Of a stretch of 64,000 bases of DNA, positions 9,399 to 18,693 are shown piece after piece. The position numbers and the translations under genes were made by a program. How positions within the stretch are numbered: the first letter of the stretch is position 1; each line of letters begins with the position of its first letter. Source of the DNA: Lignipirellula cremea (GTDB taxonomy: Bacteria; Planctomycetota; Planctomycetia; Pirellulales; Pirellulaceae); the NCBI RefSeq assembly GCF_007751035.1, contig NZ_CP036433.1, forward strand, positions 648,437 to 712,436, written 5' to 3'. Under the pieces are notes generated by a model that saw nothing but the letters and a program-made list of their open reading frames with translations, had not been told where the DNA came from and made no database searches.

Positions 9399-10058
9399 TT
9401 ACTCCAGCGGCGGGTAGCACATGGAGCCCCAGTCTTCGTCGGCGCCGTGGTCGATCCAGACGATCAGCATGGCCGGCAGTAGATGGCCCATCATCTGGGC
9501 GCTGCGCTGCACGGCGGTCCGGTTGAGATCGCTCTGGTACGTCGCCGCGCCATGCACCAGCTGGCAACGCAGGAAATAGATCCGTTCCATCACGCGGTTC
9601 AGGATCATCGTCCAGTTGCCGCCCAGGTACCAGGTGCGGGCTTCGTACATGGCCTTTTTGGATTGCTGGGCCCGCTTATCGCCGGGGTCTTTCCAGAAGA
9701 ACTGGCTGACGTGCTCATCTTCCAGGATGCCCAGCACCAGCGGTTTCTGTTCGACCAGCGTCGCCGAAACGCAGCCGTCCTGGTCAAGTTCCAGGATCCG
9801 GCCGATGAAGCGCTGCCAGCTGACTTTATCGCGCATCGGCTCCTGCGCGGCGGCATCCCACTGACCGTACAGGGAGTTGAATGCAATCCACTGGGACAGC
9901 AGGGCGATATCGTGATCGATCAGGCACTCGGTAATCTGGGCCCGATGCAGCCAGCTGCAGGCGCGATGGAAGCGGATCGAAGTATCGCCGTTCCCCAGTC
10001 GCAGCTTGTGCGGTTTCCAGCGACGTCGCAGATCGCGAACGGTAAAGGGCGTATCCAT
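9399..10058 (-). CDS. HEPN-like protein of unknown role
   Basis: The protein is ~219 residues. The start at 10058 (MDTPFTVRDL) removes a basic, unlikely 45-residue extension. Two features recall Apea-type HEPN proteins: the helical stretch WIAFNSLYGQW near residue 57 and the R-x4-H motif RCQLVH at R164-H169. In active HEPN ribonucleases this motif makes the RNA-cutting site at a dimer interface. It is followed by HGAATYQSDLNR, again typical. It lies 61 bp after the M14 peptidase gene on the same strand, but no toxin-antitoxin partner or nucleotidyltransferase is adjacent. It may be a housekeeping paralogue rather than a defence RNase. Confidence 0.6.
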   Translation of the reverse strand: MDTPFTVRDLRRRWKPHKLRLGNGDTSIRFHRACSWLHRAQITECLIDHDIALLSQWIAFNSLYGQWDAAAQEPMRDKVSWQRFIGRILELDQDGCVSATLVEQKPLVLGILEDEHVSQFFWKDPGDKRAQQSKKAMYEARTWYLGGNWTMILNRVMERIYFLRCQLVHGAATYQSDLNRTAVQRSAQMMGHLLPAMLIVWIDHGADEDWGSMCYPPLE

Positions 10059-10119
10059 ACGGTGGTCCTGAAAGATCCTGGGACGTGCAGAAAGACGACC
10101 GCTTTTCGTCGCACGTTCC

Positions 10120-12129
10120 TTACGGGGCCTTCGGCAGGATCGCTTTGACGCGGCGGAGGGGCGATTCCAGCTGCAGTTTGTGGTTGAGCACAATGTCGGC
10201 GGCTGCCTGTTTTTCGGCGTCGGTGGCCGTCGGAATCCCGTCGAGCGCTTCGAGCAGATCGGCGCCCATCAGCGGACCGAACACGCCGACGGGAACCGGA
10301 TCCAGCTCTTTGCGCAGAATGGCCACGGCCTGCCGCCGGGCGGCGAGTGCCTCGTCTTTCTGTTGCAATCCGTCGTACGCGCTGGCCACGCTCAACAGCG
10401 CGCTCCCGCGGTAGTAGCGGCTGGCGCGTTCAAACCAGCCCTGGGCGTGCATCAAAGCCTTCTGGTGTTCCCCCTGCTGGGCAAACGCTCCGGCGGCAGC
10501 TTCGTGCACGGCCGCCAGCTGTTTGCTCGACGGATACGGCAGGTTCTCAAAGTCCTGCAGCACGGCGGCCAGTTTCCCGGTCATCGCTTCGCCTGCGGCG
10601 CACACGACCAGCACCCGTTCGGCGGCAGCGGTTGCCTTCTGACTGGGCGTGGCCTGGGGGTGCGAGAAGGCCGTGTCGAACCGGGCCAGGGCTTCCTCGT
10701 ACTTTCGCTGGCGCAGGCGCATCGTCCCCAGCAGGTTCTGCGATTCCACCTGGTACAGCACGGGCGAGGTGTCGTCGGTCAGGTAGGCGTTCGCCATCGC
10801 TTCGGCTTCGGCCGGCTTGCTCTTGTAGGAGTCCAGGAACGTTTTGCGGAACGCGTGGAACCGCTGGCTGTCCCATTCTTTGCGGGCGGCGCCCGGTTCG
10901 ATGCTGATGAACTCCGTGCGGACCCAGGCGCGTAGCAGGCTGCGGCCGTAGTCTCGCGCCAGCTCTTCATCGAGATCGTTGCCGCGCTGGGTGTAGGGGC
11001 ACTCCAGCGTGGCGGCGAAGTGGACGCCGGGCTGATAGGCGAAGTGGTTCGAGAACGGCATGCCGCCGGTGGGCGGCTCTTCGTCGGGCGGGCTGAGCAG
11101 GTCGCGTTCCTGCGAAACGATAGCGGGCGGACGCTCTTCGTTCATCCAGCCGATCAGCTCGTTCATGTTGTCGAGAATGTGGGGACGTTTGATGCCGGCA
11201 AAGTAAAAGCCCTGGTGGATGTCCATCCGCAACGTGGGGCAGTGGAAGTCGAGCGCGATCTCCACGCCGACGGCCTTGGCCAGTTCGGTTATGGCGATGA
11301 CCTCGGGATACCGCATGACGGGCTGTCCGTAGTCGCGGTTATGATCGTGGGGGCTGCGCCATTTCCCCTGGTCGCCAGCTGCGACGCCATCGATATCGAC
11401 AATCGGCACCGCGTACAGCAGATACTTTTTGCGGAACGCCTGGGCGGCCTGGGAATCGGACAGGGCCTCTTCCAGAAAGCCTTCCAGCACGTAGCTGGCC
11501 ATCGCTTCGCACGCATGATGGCGAGCGCTGACCAGCACAGGCGTAACGCCCGGTCCGGGCTGGCCGATCCGCCAGACATCGACCGGCGTGCCGTTACGGG
11601 TTTTGGCGAGCCCTTCGCGATGCAGATGCGGGTTCTTACCGATCCGCTCGACAAAGGCGTCAAGGTTGGCCGGCAGATACGGGATGCCGACCGAGAATCG
11701 CACCTTGGGGTTCGCCGCGGTGAAGGTATAAGAGAAACTGTCGGCCGGCGTGCTGGCCCGCGTATCCTGGAAGCGGACTTCCTTTGTGCCCAGCCAGTCC
11801 CAGCTCTGGCCGCCGTCGAGGCTCACGGCCGGGCCGTTCACGCCAATCTGGGCGCCGGCGCTGGCGGGGAACAGGAACGTCACCCGGCCCGGTTTGGCCG
11901 CTTCGGCTTCAAAGTACCAGTAAAACCAGTTCCGTCCGCCGCGCAGGTCGGGCGCGATGGAAATCGTATCCCCTTCCACCTTTTCCACCAGCACATTCCC
12001 GCCGGGAAAGTCGGTGTTGATGGCGACCTGGGCATCCGCACGGGCGACAAGCGCCCCAGAAAACAGGACCGCCGCCAGCGGTAACAGGGACGACAGGGCA
12101 AGACGTTTCACAGACATCAGGGCGAACAC
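10120..12129 (-). CDS. secreted M14-family zinc carboxypeptidase-like protein with TPR tail
   Basis: A signal peptide (MSVKRLALSSLLPLAAVLF...ADAQ) is followed by a ~130-residue beta-rich domain and then an M14 fold. Zinc ligands are visible as H-x-x-E in ARHHACEAM and a later His in ALDFHCP; a possible catalytic Glu lies in ATLECPYTQ. The segment PIVDIDGVAAGDQGKWRSPHDHNRDYG is typical of the family. The last ~220 residues are helical, TPR-like repeats, which is unusual for a plain carboxypeptidase. The ATG at 12117 is an equally good start. It probably trims peptides, cell-wall or other amide substrates outside the cytoplasm. Confidence 0.82.
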   Translation of the reverse strand: MFALMSVKRLALSSLLPLAAVLFSGALVARADAQVAINTDFPGGNVLVEKVEGDTISIAPDLRGGRNWFYWYFEAEAAKPGRVTFLFPASAGAQIGVNGPAVSLDGGQSWDWLGTKEVRFQDTRASTPADSFSYTFTAANPKVRFSVGIPYLPANLDAFVERIGKNPHLHREGLAKTRNGTPVDVWRIGQPGPGVTPVLVSARHHACEAMASYVLEGFLEEALSDSQAAQAFRKKYLLYAVPIVDIDGVAAGDQGKWRSPHDHNRDYGQPVMRYPEVIAITELAKAVGVEIALDFHCPTLRMDIHQGFYFAGIKRPHILDNMNELIGWMNEERPPAIVSQERDLLSPPDEEPPTGGMPFSNHFAYQPGVHFAATLECPYTQRGNDLDEELARDYGRSLLRAWVRTEFISIEPGAARKEWDSQRFHAFRKTFLDSYKSKPAEAEAMANAYLTDDTSPVLYQVESQNLLGTMRLRQRKYEEALARFDTAFSHPQATPSQKATAAAERVLVVCAAGEAMTGKLAAVLQDFENLPYPSSKQLAAVHEAAAGAFAQQGEHQKALMHAQGWFERASRYYRGSALLSVASAYDGLQQKDEALAARRQAVAILRKELDPVPVGVFGPLMGADLLEALDGIPTATDAEKQAAADIVLNHKLQLESPLRRVKAILPKAP

Positions 12130-12284
12130 TCCAGGGAATTTTCAAACCGCCGCGCCGGGGAATCCGGCAAGACCGACCCCTGGCATGCGTCCAGTACGCT
12201 GGCACGATTATACACGCTCCCGCAACGCTCGCTTTGGGAAAACGGAGCGCGCGATGGTCGTGCTTCCCACGGCGCCTGCCGGAA

Positions 12285-14651
12285 CTATCGGCGGCGGCCG
12301 TCGAGTTCGAACTTTGCCCAGAACGGATGCTGGCGGTCGACGCGGCTGCGGACGTCTTTCAGCATGACTTCCGCATCGGGTTTGATCTCCTGACTGCGAC
12401 CGTTGATGAGGATGCGTTCCTCAAAGTTGACGATCTCCGGCGTGAGATAAATGATCGAGCTGGCGGCGCCCGACTTGACGACGACGCCGTTGGTTTCCAG
12501 CACGGAGCCTTCGATCTTGACCGGAATGGCGCCGGATTCCGGCGGCCAGGAAAGGGGCGACACCATCGAACGCTCCGGCAGGTCGCTGACTTCCAGCCAC
12601 CAGAAAAAGTTGTCCCAGGGGCGCATCGACACGCACTCGAATTTTCGCTGGTTGAAATTCCGTTCGTGCACGTCCATCCATTCAAAGAACTTCTGGATCT
12701 CGTCGGAGAAATTCTCGTGGCCGCGGCCCTGGTACTCGACAATGATCGTGTCGTAATTCGGCTTGGTCAGGTAGCGTTCGAAGTCGCGGGCGTTGGTCGC
12801 CATGCGATCGCCGTCCATTTCTCCCATCACAAAGTACAGCGGAACGTACTCGGCGTTTTCCCAGTAACGGGCGATGTATTTGTCCGCCGTGGGAACGACC
12901 GGCAAGGCGCCGGCCCAGAGATCAGGGTGGGCGATGGCAATGTCCCACGCGGCGTCGGCCCCCATGGAATGGCCGCTCAGAAAAACGCGATCGGTATTGA
13001 TCGAAAACCGTTTGCAGGCGTCGCGCAAGCTGTACAGCACGGCCGCATGTTCGTGGGCGCTATATTCGTATTTGGTTTGGGCGGGCCGGGCCCAGACAGG
13101 AGCCAGCACGATGTAGCCGCGGCGAGCCGCCTGGCCCATGCGGGCCTTGCTCTCCGGGTGCGGGGAGCCGGCCCACCAGTCGATCGCATGCTCCGGCGTC
13201 ACGCCGGCGCCGTTGAGGGCGACGATGCAGGGGTACTTTCGTTGCGGGTCGTACTCCGGCGGCAGTTGCACGTGGTAGGTGATGTCGGGTTCGCCCGTCA
13301 GGCCCGGCGTCTGCAGGGTATACATCCCAGGGACCTGCCCGGCGGTCTGCGGCGGGTCGTATGGCGGTTTCATTTGATACAGGATTTTGGCGAGGAAATT
13401 CGGGGCGCCCGCTTCCTGCATTTTGATCTGGGCCAGGTAGTCGGCCCGTTCGTGATCCCGTTCGGCCGACAGATAACCGCGGACCAGATTCCGGGTTTCG
13501 TAAGCGCTCAGGGCAACGGCGAGGTTCTCGGTGCCGGCTCCACTGCCGAGCAGCCAGCCGCTGATGGCGAGCGCCAGCTTTTGATCCGGGCCGTGCGTGT
13601 CGCCTTCGGCCAGTCGCAAAAAGTCGGCCATCCGCAGTAGTGTTTCCAGGTTGAGATCGGCGGCGATCTCGGCCTGGATTGGCTCCACTTTGGCCTTCAG
13701 GTCGGCGTCGGGAAGCAGGTCGATGTTCGCTTTGATCAGGCTGTTGGCCTTGTTGACCAGGTCGACATTCCGCTGGTACTCCTCCAGCATATTGCGGACC
13801 TGCACCAGGATGGCCCCGGCCACGTTGGGCTGGGCTCCCAGCGCCCGCAGCATGCGAATGGCCAGATCGTGCTGGCCGGCCGCTTTGCGCAGTTCAATCT
13901 CGGTGATGAACCGGCGAGCGTCGTGCTGCCGCAGGGCGAGCAGTTCGGCCTGCCATTTTTTGGCGTTCAGCTCGGGAAAGTCTTCGATGATCCCGGCCAG
14001 TTCCTTGTGCGCATCGCCGTAGCGTTCCGCCTGGATATAAAGACGCACCACCTGCAGGCGATGGTCGGGGTTCTCGGGGTCCATCTGGTGCAGCAGGACC
14101 TTGCTGAGCGTTTCCCGCGGGATGGAACTGGTGGCGATCCGCATATCCCAGATCAGGCCGGAGCCGGCGGCCAGCCCTTCAACCTTGGTGTAGGTCGGCG
14201 TGATCTCGGTAATGCCCTGAATCACATCAACCCGGCCGCGGGGGCCGCTCATGGAGAAGATCCGGCGCCCGAAGTCATCAAACGAGGTGATCCGCAAAAT
14301 GGGCCCCACCCCGCCTACCCGACGATTGCCGTTGGCGACGCGCTGGTCGATTTTGATCCGTTCCAGGATCATCGGCCCGGCGGGAGCCAGGGCGCGGGCT
14401 TGCATGGAAGAGACGAACATCCGCCGCAGGTCGTCGTCGAGCAGCACAATCTGCTTGATGGCGTTGTTGTTGGCCGCCAGTTCGGGATTTTCGCCAATAT
14501 GGGCGATATGGCCCAGCCGGCCTTCTAGTTGCACCCCGTTTTTCAGGGTAACGGTCGCCGCCCAGCCCGGCAGGGCAAGGGTCATGCAGCCGCAAAACAG
14601 GGCGACTTGCATCGCTCCGCGTGCGAATTTCCTGGATATGGCCTGGTGCAT
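12285..14651 (-). CDS. secreted alpha/beta hydrolase (esterase/peptidase type) with long helical N-region
   Basis: This is a 788-residue exported protein. A signal peptide (AMQVALFCGCMTLALPGWAA) and ~400 mainly helical residues precede a hydrolase domain. The nucleophile elbow is GHSMGAD; a preceding oxyanion stretch reads CIVALNGAG, and a candidate catalytic His is in GRGHENFSDE. A ~90-residue beta-rich piece follows at the C-terminus. It lies 155 bp upstream of the M14 peptidase on the same strand, so the two may be co-expressed. The substrate is unknown; planctomycete relatives are annotated only as alpha/beta hydrolases or S9-like peptidases. Confidence 0.8.
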   Translation of the reverse strand: MHQAISRKFARGAMQVALFCGCMTLALPGWAATVTLKNGVQLEGRLGHIAHIGENPELAANNNAIKQIVLLDDDLRRMFVSSMQARALAPAGPMILERIKIDQRVANGNRRVGGVGPILRITSFDDFGRRIFSMSGPRGRVDVIQGITEITPTYTKVEGLAAGSGLIWDMRIATSSIPRETLSKVLLHQMDPENPDHRLQVVRLYIQAERYGDAHKELAGIIEDFPELNAKKWQAELLALRQHDARRFITEIELRKAAGQHDLAIRMLRALGAQPNVAGAILVQVRNMLEEYQRNVDLVNKANSLIKANIDLLPDADLKAKVEPIQAEIAADLNLETLLRMADFLRLAEGDTHGPDQKLALAISGWLLGSGAGTENLAVALSAYETRNLVRGYLSAERDHERADYLAQIKMQEAGAPNFLAKILYQMKPPYDPPQTAGQVPGMYTLQTPGLTGEPDITYHVQLPPEYDPQRKYPCIVALNGAGVTPEHAIDWWAGSPHPESKARMGQAARRGYIVLAPVWARPAQTKYEYSAHEHAAVLYSLRDACKRFSINTDRVFLSGHSMGADAAWDIAIAHPDLWAGALPVVPTADKYIARYWENAEYVPLYFVMGEMDGDRMATNARDFERYLTKPNYDTIIVEYQGRGHENFSDEIQKFFEWMDVHERNFNQRKFECVSMRPWDNFFWWLEVSDLPERSMVSPLSWPPESGAIPVKIEGSVLETNGVVVKSGAASSIIYLTPEIVNFEERILINGRSQEIKPDAEVMLKDVRSRVDRQHPFWAKFELDGRRR

Positions 14652-15157
14652 CGCTGGGTTTATCTCCGCTATTCAACGCCAAATGCCCCTTCGGCTAGAA
14701 AAGTCTGTCCCGTTCCATTGTGACGGATTCGGGCGGATCGTCAACAAAAACTTAGCATTCGACCCAGCGGCGCCATGCCTTCCCCATCGCCGAACTCGCC
14801 CGAGTTTGGTCGCGGTTACGGTTGTTTCCCTTGTCCAGGATACGCAGTCCCAAGTTTGGCGACTTTGCTACATGCGGGTCGCTGCGAGTTTAGTTGCAGT
14901 CGCCTGGCGGGCATGGTACGATCTTTTACACCGTCGAGCGGGCGTGCCTGCTCGATCTTCCTACCTGGTACGGCAGCTTCCTTCCGTACGCTCTTGGTAA
15001 TTCCGTCGCGCTGCGGCTCACTTTGCCCCCCGTTTTGCATCCGAGGGCGGCTTTGTAGACTTTCGCTTGGCGAGCTGGCGGCAAGTCCCCTGGCGACGAC
15101 GGGCCACCCCCCCGGTTTAGCCCTCGACCATTCCCCTTTATTCCCCGCCGTGACTTC
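14652..15157. other. divergent intergenic region upstream of tatC
   Basis: This gene-free 506 bp separates the leftward hydrolase from the rightward tatC gene. It contains the promoter-like pair listed at 14894-14922. No hairpin of note, repeat or small gene with a ribosome binding site was found. Confidence 0.5.
14894..14922 (+). promoter_or_regulatory. predicted sigma-70-type promoter of tatC
   Basis: A -35 box TTGCAG at 14894-14899, a 17-bp spacer and a -10 box TACGAT at 14917-14922 imply a leader of about 230 nt before tatC. It was found by eye, and GC-rich planctomycete promoters are poorly defined. Confidence 0.4.
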
Positions 15158-16618
15158 ATGAGCAAAATAATCAACGACGATCTATTCGAAGGCTCCAAAA
15201 TGACCTTTGGGCAGCACATCGAAGAGCTGCGCAAGGTGTTGATGAAGTCGCTGGTGGGCGTGGTGCTGGCGATGCTGATCGCCCTGTACTTCGCCGGGGA
15301 TGTCGTGCAGTTTATCCAGGTGCCGCTGACCAAAGCGCTGACCCAGTACTACATGAAGAAGGCCATTGCCAAGATGTCCCTGCGGCCGGGGGGGCTGACG
15401 CCGGAAGAGCAAGTGACGATCGAGAAAGATCAGCTCGCGCCCGAAGCGGTGCGGGTCGATCCGTTTTCGGTCGCGTCGGCCATTAGTTTCGCCGCTCCGA
15501 CCGACGGCGACTTCGCCTTCAAACGGTACCAGCTGAGCGACGGCGAGCTGGCTGATCTAGACGAGGTGCTGCCGCTGGCCCGCAAGATCAACGACGGCAA
15601 AGATGATACCCGGGACACGTACGCCAAGGCCGTCTGGGACGCCATGCAGCCGCGGGACCAGCTGATCATCGAAGCCCTGGCCAAACAGCAAGAGCCAGCC
15701 GACGATTCTAGCCGCGACCAGCTGCTACAGGTCCTGAACCGGGTCATTGACAAGGCCCGTTTCCGCGAGGCCCCGGCATTTGTGAAACTGATCGAGAAAG
15801 ACTCCGCACTCGAAAAACTGCAGGAAGACTTGCCGGAGGAACCCAAAAAACCGGAGGAAGACCCGGCCGACGAACTGGCCGCAGAGTCCGACGGCAAACC
15901 GATCGCGCCCGGCGAATCCCGCGACGACCAGTCTCGCCGGCTGAATCGCCTGTTGCTGACCCGGGCCTTCCCCAACGAGCTGAAAGAGCCCCGGGTGTCG
16001 CTTGTCGACCTGGTGATCTGGCGGAAGATCGAAGTCGAACTGCAGGCGCTGAGCGCCCACGAGGCGTTTTTGATCTGGCTCAAAGCGGGCTTTGTGCTGG
16101 GGCTATTGATCGCCAGCCCGTGGATCTTTATTCAGGTCTGGGAGTTTGTGGCGGCCGGTCTGTATCCGCACGAAAAGCGGTATGTGTATATCTATCTGCC
16201 GTTCAGCATGGGCCTGTTCCTGGCCGGAGCGGCTCTGGCGTTTTTCTTTGTGTTTGAGCCGGTGTTGGAGTTCTTGTTCAGCTTTAACAAGCTGATGAAA
16301 ATCGATCCTGATCCGCGTATCGGCGAATGGATCAGCTTTGTGTTGACGTTGCCGCTGGGCTTTGGCGTGGCATTCCAGTTGCCGCTGGTGATGCTGTTTT
16401 TGAACCGGATCGGCATCGTCTCGCTCGACGTTTACGTGGAGAAATGGCGTTTGGCGATTCTGGTGATCTTTGTCATCTCCATGTTCCTGACGCCAGCCGA
16501 TCCGATCAGTATGCTGCTGATGGCGGTGCCGCTGACCCTGCTGTATTTTGTCGGGCTTGCTCTGTGCAAATGGATGCCGAAGGGCCAGAATCCGTTCACG
16601 GAAACGTACGAACCCTAA
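15158..16618 (+). CDS. tatC: Sec-independent protein translocase TatC with large periplasmic insertion
   Basis: TatC is the receptor for twin-arginine signal peptides in the inner membrane. The N-terminus (FGQHIEELRKVL, then TM1) and everything from ~295 on (AFLIWLKAGFVLGLLIASPW, VWEFVAAGLYPHEKRY, GVAFQLPLVMLFL) match the family. Between them, residues ~73-290 form a hydrophilic, acidic, helical insertion (for example EEPKKPEEDPADEL) in the first periplasmic loop, roughly doubling the usual ~250 residues. Two proteins in this window (both DUF1501) carry Tat-type signals and are likely clients. No tatA/tatB is nearby. The stop is 16 bp before vsr. Confidence 0.93.
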   Translation: MSKIINDDLFEGSKMTFGQHIEELRKVLMKSLVGVVLAMLIALYFAGDVVQFIQVPLTKALTQYYMKKAIAKMSLRPGGLTPEEQVTIEKDQLAPEAVRVDPFSVASAISFAAPTDGDFAFKRYQLSDGELADLDEVLPLARKINDGKDDTRDTYAKAVWDAMQPRDQLIIEALAKQQEPADDSSRDQLLQVLNRVIDKARFREAPAFVKLIEKDSALEKLQEDLPEEPKKPEEDPADELAAESDGKPIAPGESRDDQSRRLNRLLLTRAFPNELKEPRVSLVDLVIWRKIEVELQALSAHEAFLIWLKAGFVLGLLIASPWIFIQVWEFVAAGLYPHEKRYVYIYLPFSMGLFLAGAALAFFFVFEPVLEFLFSFNKLMKIDPDPRIGEWISFVLTLPLGFGVAFQLPLVMLFLNRIGIVSLDVYVEKWRLAILVIFVISMFLTPADPISMLLMAVPLTLLYFVGLALCKWMPKGQNPFTETYEP

Positions 16619-16634
16619 CCCACCAGGCGCCGGC

Positions 16635-17057
16635 ATGACCGATGTCTTCGACGCGGAAAAACGCTCGCAAATCATGCGGGCGGTGCGCGGCAAAGACACC
16701 GCCCCCGAGCTGATCGTGAGGCGGCTGGTGCATGCCCTGGGATACCGCTTTCGGCTGCACCGGGCCGACCTGCCCGGCAAGCCTGATCTGGTGTTTCCCG
16801 GCCGGCGGAAGGTCATTTTCGTGCATGGCTGCTTCTGGCATCAACACGCCTGTAGCCGCGGCGCCCGGCTGCCAAAATCCAACCGTGAGTACTGGAAAGC
16901 CAAACTGGATCGCAATCGCCGCCGGGACCGGCGGCACCGTGATGCATTGCGGCGTCTGGACTGGGCGTCGCTCGTGGTCTGGGAATGCCAGCTGAAAAAA
17001 GTGGCCCCGCTGACTGCCCGCCTGATCCGATTTTTAGAACCCTCCATCCCCAGGTAA
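16635..17057 (+). CDS. vsr: very short patch repair (Vsr) endonuclease
   Basis: Vsr nicks 5' of the T in T:G mismatches that arise when 5-methylcytosine deaminates. The protein shows the family landmarks: SQIMRAVRGKDTAPE at the N-terminus, LPGKPDLVFPGRRKVIFVHGCFWH, with the catalytic Asp in PDLVF and His/Cys zinc ligands, and NREYWKAKL. At 140 residues it is full length. The ATG at 16635 opens directly with MTDVFDAEKR, and longer starts read through the tatC tail. Vsr is normally coupled to a DNA cytosine methyltransferase; none lies in this window. It probably shares the tatC transcript. Confidence 0.92.
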   Translation: MTDVFDAEKRSQIMRAVRGKDTAPELIVRRLVHALGYRFRLHRADLPGKPDLVFPGRRKVIFVHGCFWHQHACSRGARLPKSNREYWKAKLDRNRRRDRRHRDALRRLDWASLVVWECQLKKVAPLTARLIRFLEPSIPR

Positions 17058-17120
17058 CCAGCCCCATCCTGGCGCCGCCAGTCCTGGCGGCCCGCACCCC
17101 CACCCTTTTCGAGGCGAGAC

Positions 17121-18206
17121 GTGAGCGAGCAACAAACAGTCTGGGTGAACCTGGGCGAACGCAGCTACGATATTGAAATTGGCTCCGGCAACCTGGCCCA
17201 GACCGGTCCCTTTGTCGCCGGACTGCGGCGGCTGACCCACGCCATTGTGGTGACCGATGTCAATGTCGAAGACCCGCACGCCGCCGCGGTCGCCGATAGC
17301 CTGGCTGCAGCCGGGGCCGAGGTCGACGTGATGGTCGTCGACAGCGGCGAAGGCGCCAAGTCGATCGACATGGCGGGCGAGCTCTGGCAGCGTCTGCTCG
17401 AAGCCGGAGCCGACCGGAAGAGCATCGTTTGCGCCGTCGGCGGCGGTGTTGTTGGTGATCTGGCCGGCTTTGTCGCCGCGACCTTTGCCCGGGGTATTCC
17501 GTTCGTCCAGGTTCCGACCACGCTGCTGGCCCAGGTCGATAGCAGCGTCGGCGGCAAGGTGGGCGTCAATCTGCCCGGCGCCAAGAATATGGTCGGTTCC
17601 TTCTGGCAACCGCTGGGCGTGCTGATCGATACGGAAACCCTGTCCACGCTGCCGGAACGCGAGTATCGCGCCGGCCTGGGCGAAGTGGTCAAGTACGGCG
17701 TAATTCTGGACGCACCCTTCTTCGACTACCTGGAGAAGAACGTCGACGCGATTAACGCCCGCCAGCCCGAAGTGCTGCGGCACGTGATCGCCCGTTGCTG
17801 CCGGCTCAAAGCCGACGTGGTCGAGCGCGACGAAAGGGAAACGACCGGTCTGCGGGCGGTGCTCAATTACGGCCATACCTTTTGCCACGCCATCGAAGCG
17901 GTCGCCGGTTACGGCGAGTACCTGCATGGGGAAGCGGTGGCGATCGGCATGATTTGCGCCTCGCGACTGGCCGAATCGCTGGAGCGGGTTGATAGCGACT
18001 TCACCGCCCGCCAGGCCGGCCTGCTGCAGCAACTGGGCCTGTCCACCGCAACGCCCGACCTGGATCGCGACCTGCTGCTGGCCGCGATGGGCCGCGACAA
18101 AAAGGTCGAACACGGCAAGCTTCGCTTCGTCCTGCCCAGCCAGATGGGCCACGTGGAACTGGTCGGCGACGTCCCGCCCGAACTAGCTCGCGCGGCGTTT
18201 GCCTGA
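17121..18206 (+). CDS. aroB: 3-dehydroquinate synthase
   Basis: This enzyme makes 3-dehydroquinate from DAHP, the second step of the shikimate pathway, using NAD+ and a metal. The start is GTG, preceded by GAGGCGAG. Key motifs are GGGVVGDLAGFVAATFARGI, the substrate loop PTTLLAQVDSSVGGKVGVN, the metal-site Glu in GLGEVVKYG, and the His ligands in NYGHTFCHAIE and HGEAVAIGM. At 361 residues it is a normal length. No other aro gene is adjacent. Confidence 0.96.
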   Translation: MSEQQTVWVNLGERSYDIEIGSGNLAQTGPFVAGLRRLTHAIVVTDVNVEDPHAAAVADSLAAAGAEVDVMVVDSGEGAKSIDMAGELWQRLLEAGADRKSIVCAVGGGVVGDLAGFVAATFARGIPFVQVPTTLLAQVDSSVGGKVGVNLPGAKNMVGSFWQPLGVLIDTETLSTLPEREYRAGLGEVVKYGVILDAPFFDYLEKNVDAINARQPEVLRHVIARCCRLKADVVERDERETTGLRAVLNYGHTFCHAIEAVAGYGEYLHGEAVAIGMICASRLAESLERVDSDFTARQAGLLQQLGLSTATPDLDRDLLLAAMGRDKKVEHGKLRFVLPSQMGHVELVGDVPPELARAAFA

Positions 18207-18693
18207 ACCGTATCAAAAAAAGGGATTCACGCCCTTCGGTTCCGTAGTCCTTTCAGGCCTGGCTGACGCTTTCACCTGGCTTCACGCACCCCAGTTTTTA
18301 CGGGGCTTTCATTTCCCTCTCGCTTAGCTCACGCATCGCTTTGGCGCAGTTTTCGCTTGTTTGTGGGTCGCTGCCTGTCACGGATTCGAGCAATTAAACT
18401 TTCGGTTGGCGATCGGTATTCCGACTTCGACGCCTGCGGTGAGCAGCGAAGACACACGCTGAAATCGACCTCCATCGCGAGGCTGAGCGTGCCGCTACTT
18501 GGAATCTTCCGCGTACGGTAAAATTATTCGAACGACGTTCAACGTCCGTGTTTTGAGGGCTTTGAATTACGATTTTCTGTCGAATCTCGGCCGACCGCCA
18601 CGTTCCATCGGCGAAGATTTCATTTGTTCGCCCACAAATTTCCGGCAGCGCAGAAGGCGATCGCAGAAGAACGACCAAGGAACAGGAGGAACT
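18207..18693. other. intergenic region after aroB, left edge of the accessory region
   Basis: This 487-bp gap contains the 15-bp att-like repeat at 18233-18247. Overlapping it is a nested hairpin (GAACCG...CGGTTC outside AAGGG...CCCTT). On the minus strand the inner stem is followed by seven T, so it can serve as a terminator for leftward transcripts. Homology to the IS remnant at 23960-24013 begins around 18640, marking the 3' non-coding end of that IS. No gene is seen. Confidence 0.5.
18233..18247 (+). repeat. att-like direct repeat, left copy
   Basis: CCTTCGGTTCCGTAG is identical to 32194-32208, the anticodon loop and 3' anticodon-stem part of tRNA-Arg(ACG) read on the complementary strand. 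A chance match of this exact 15-mer in 64 kb is unlikely. It could be the displaced attachment site of an integrated element. The caveat is that it also forms one arm of a terminator-like hairpin. Confidence 0.5.

Noticed and set aside
12234..13640. 468-codon plus-strand open frame
   Set aside because: It is antisense to the alpha/beta hydrolase whose motifs and signal peptide are clear on the minus strand; long shadows are expected at this GC content.
18233..18247. Second, partial tRNA-Arg gene
   Set aside because: Only 15 bp of the anticodon arm are present; no acceptor, D or T arms can be folded around it.
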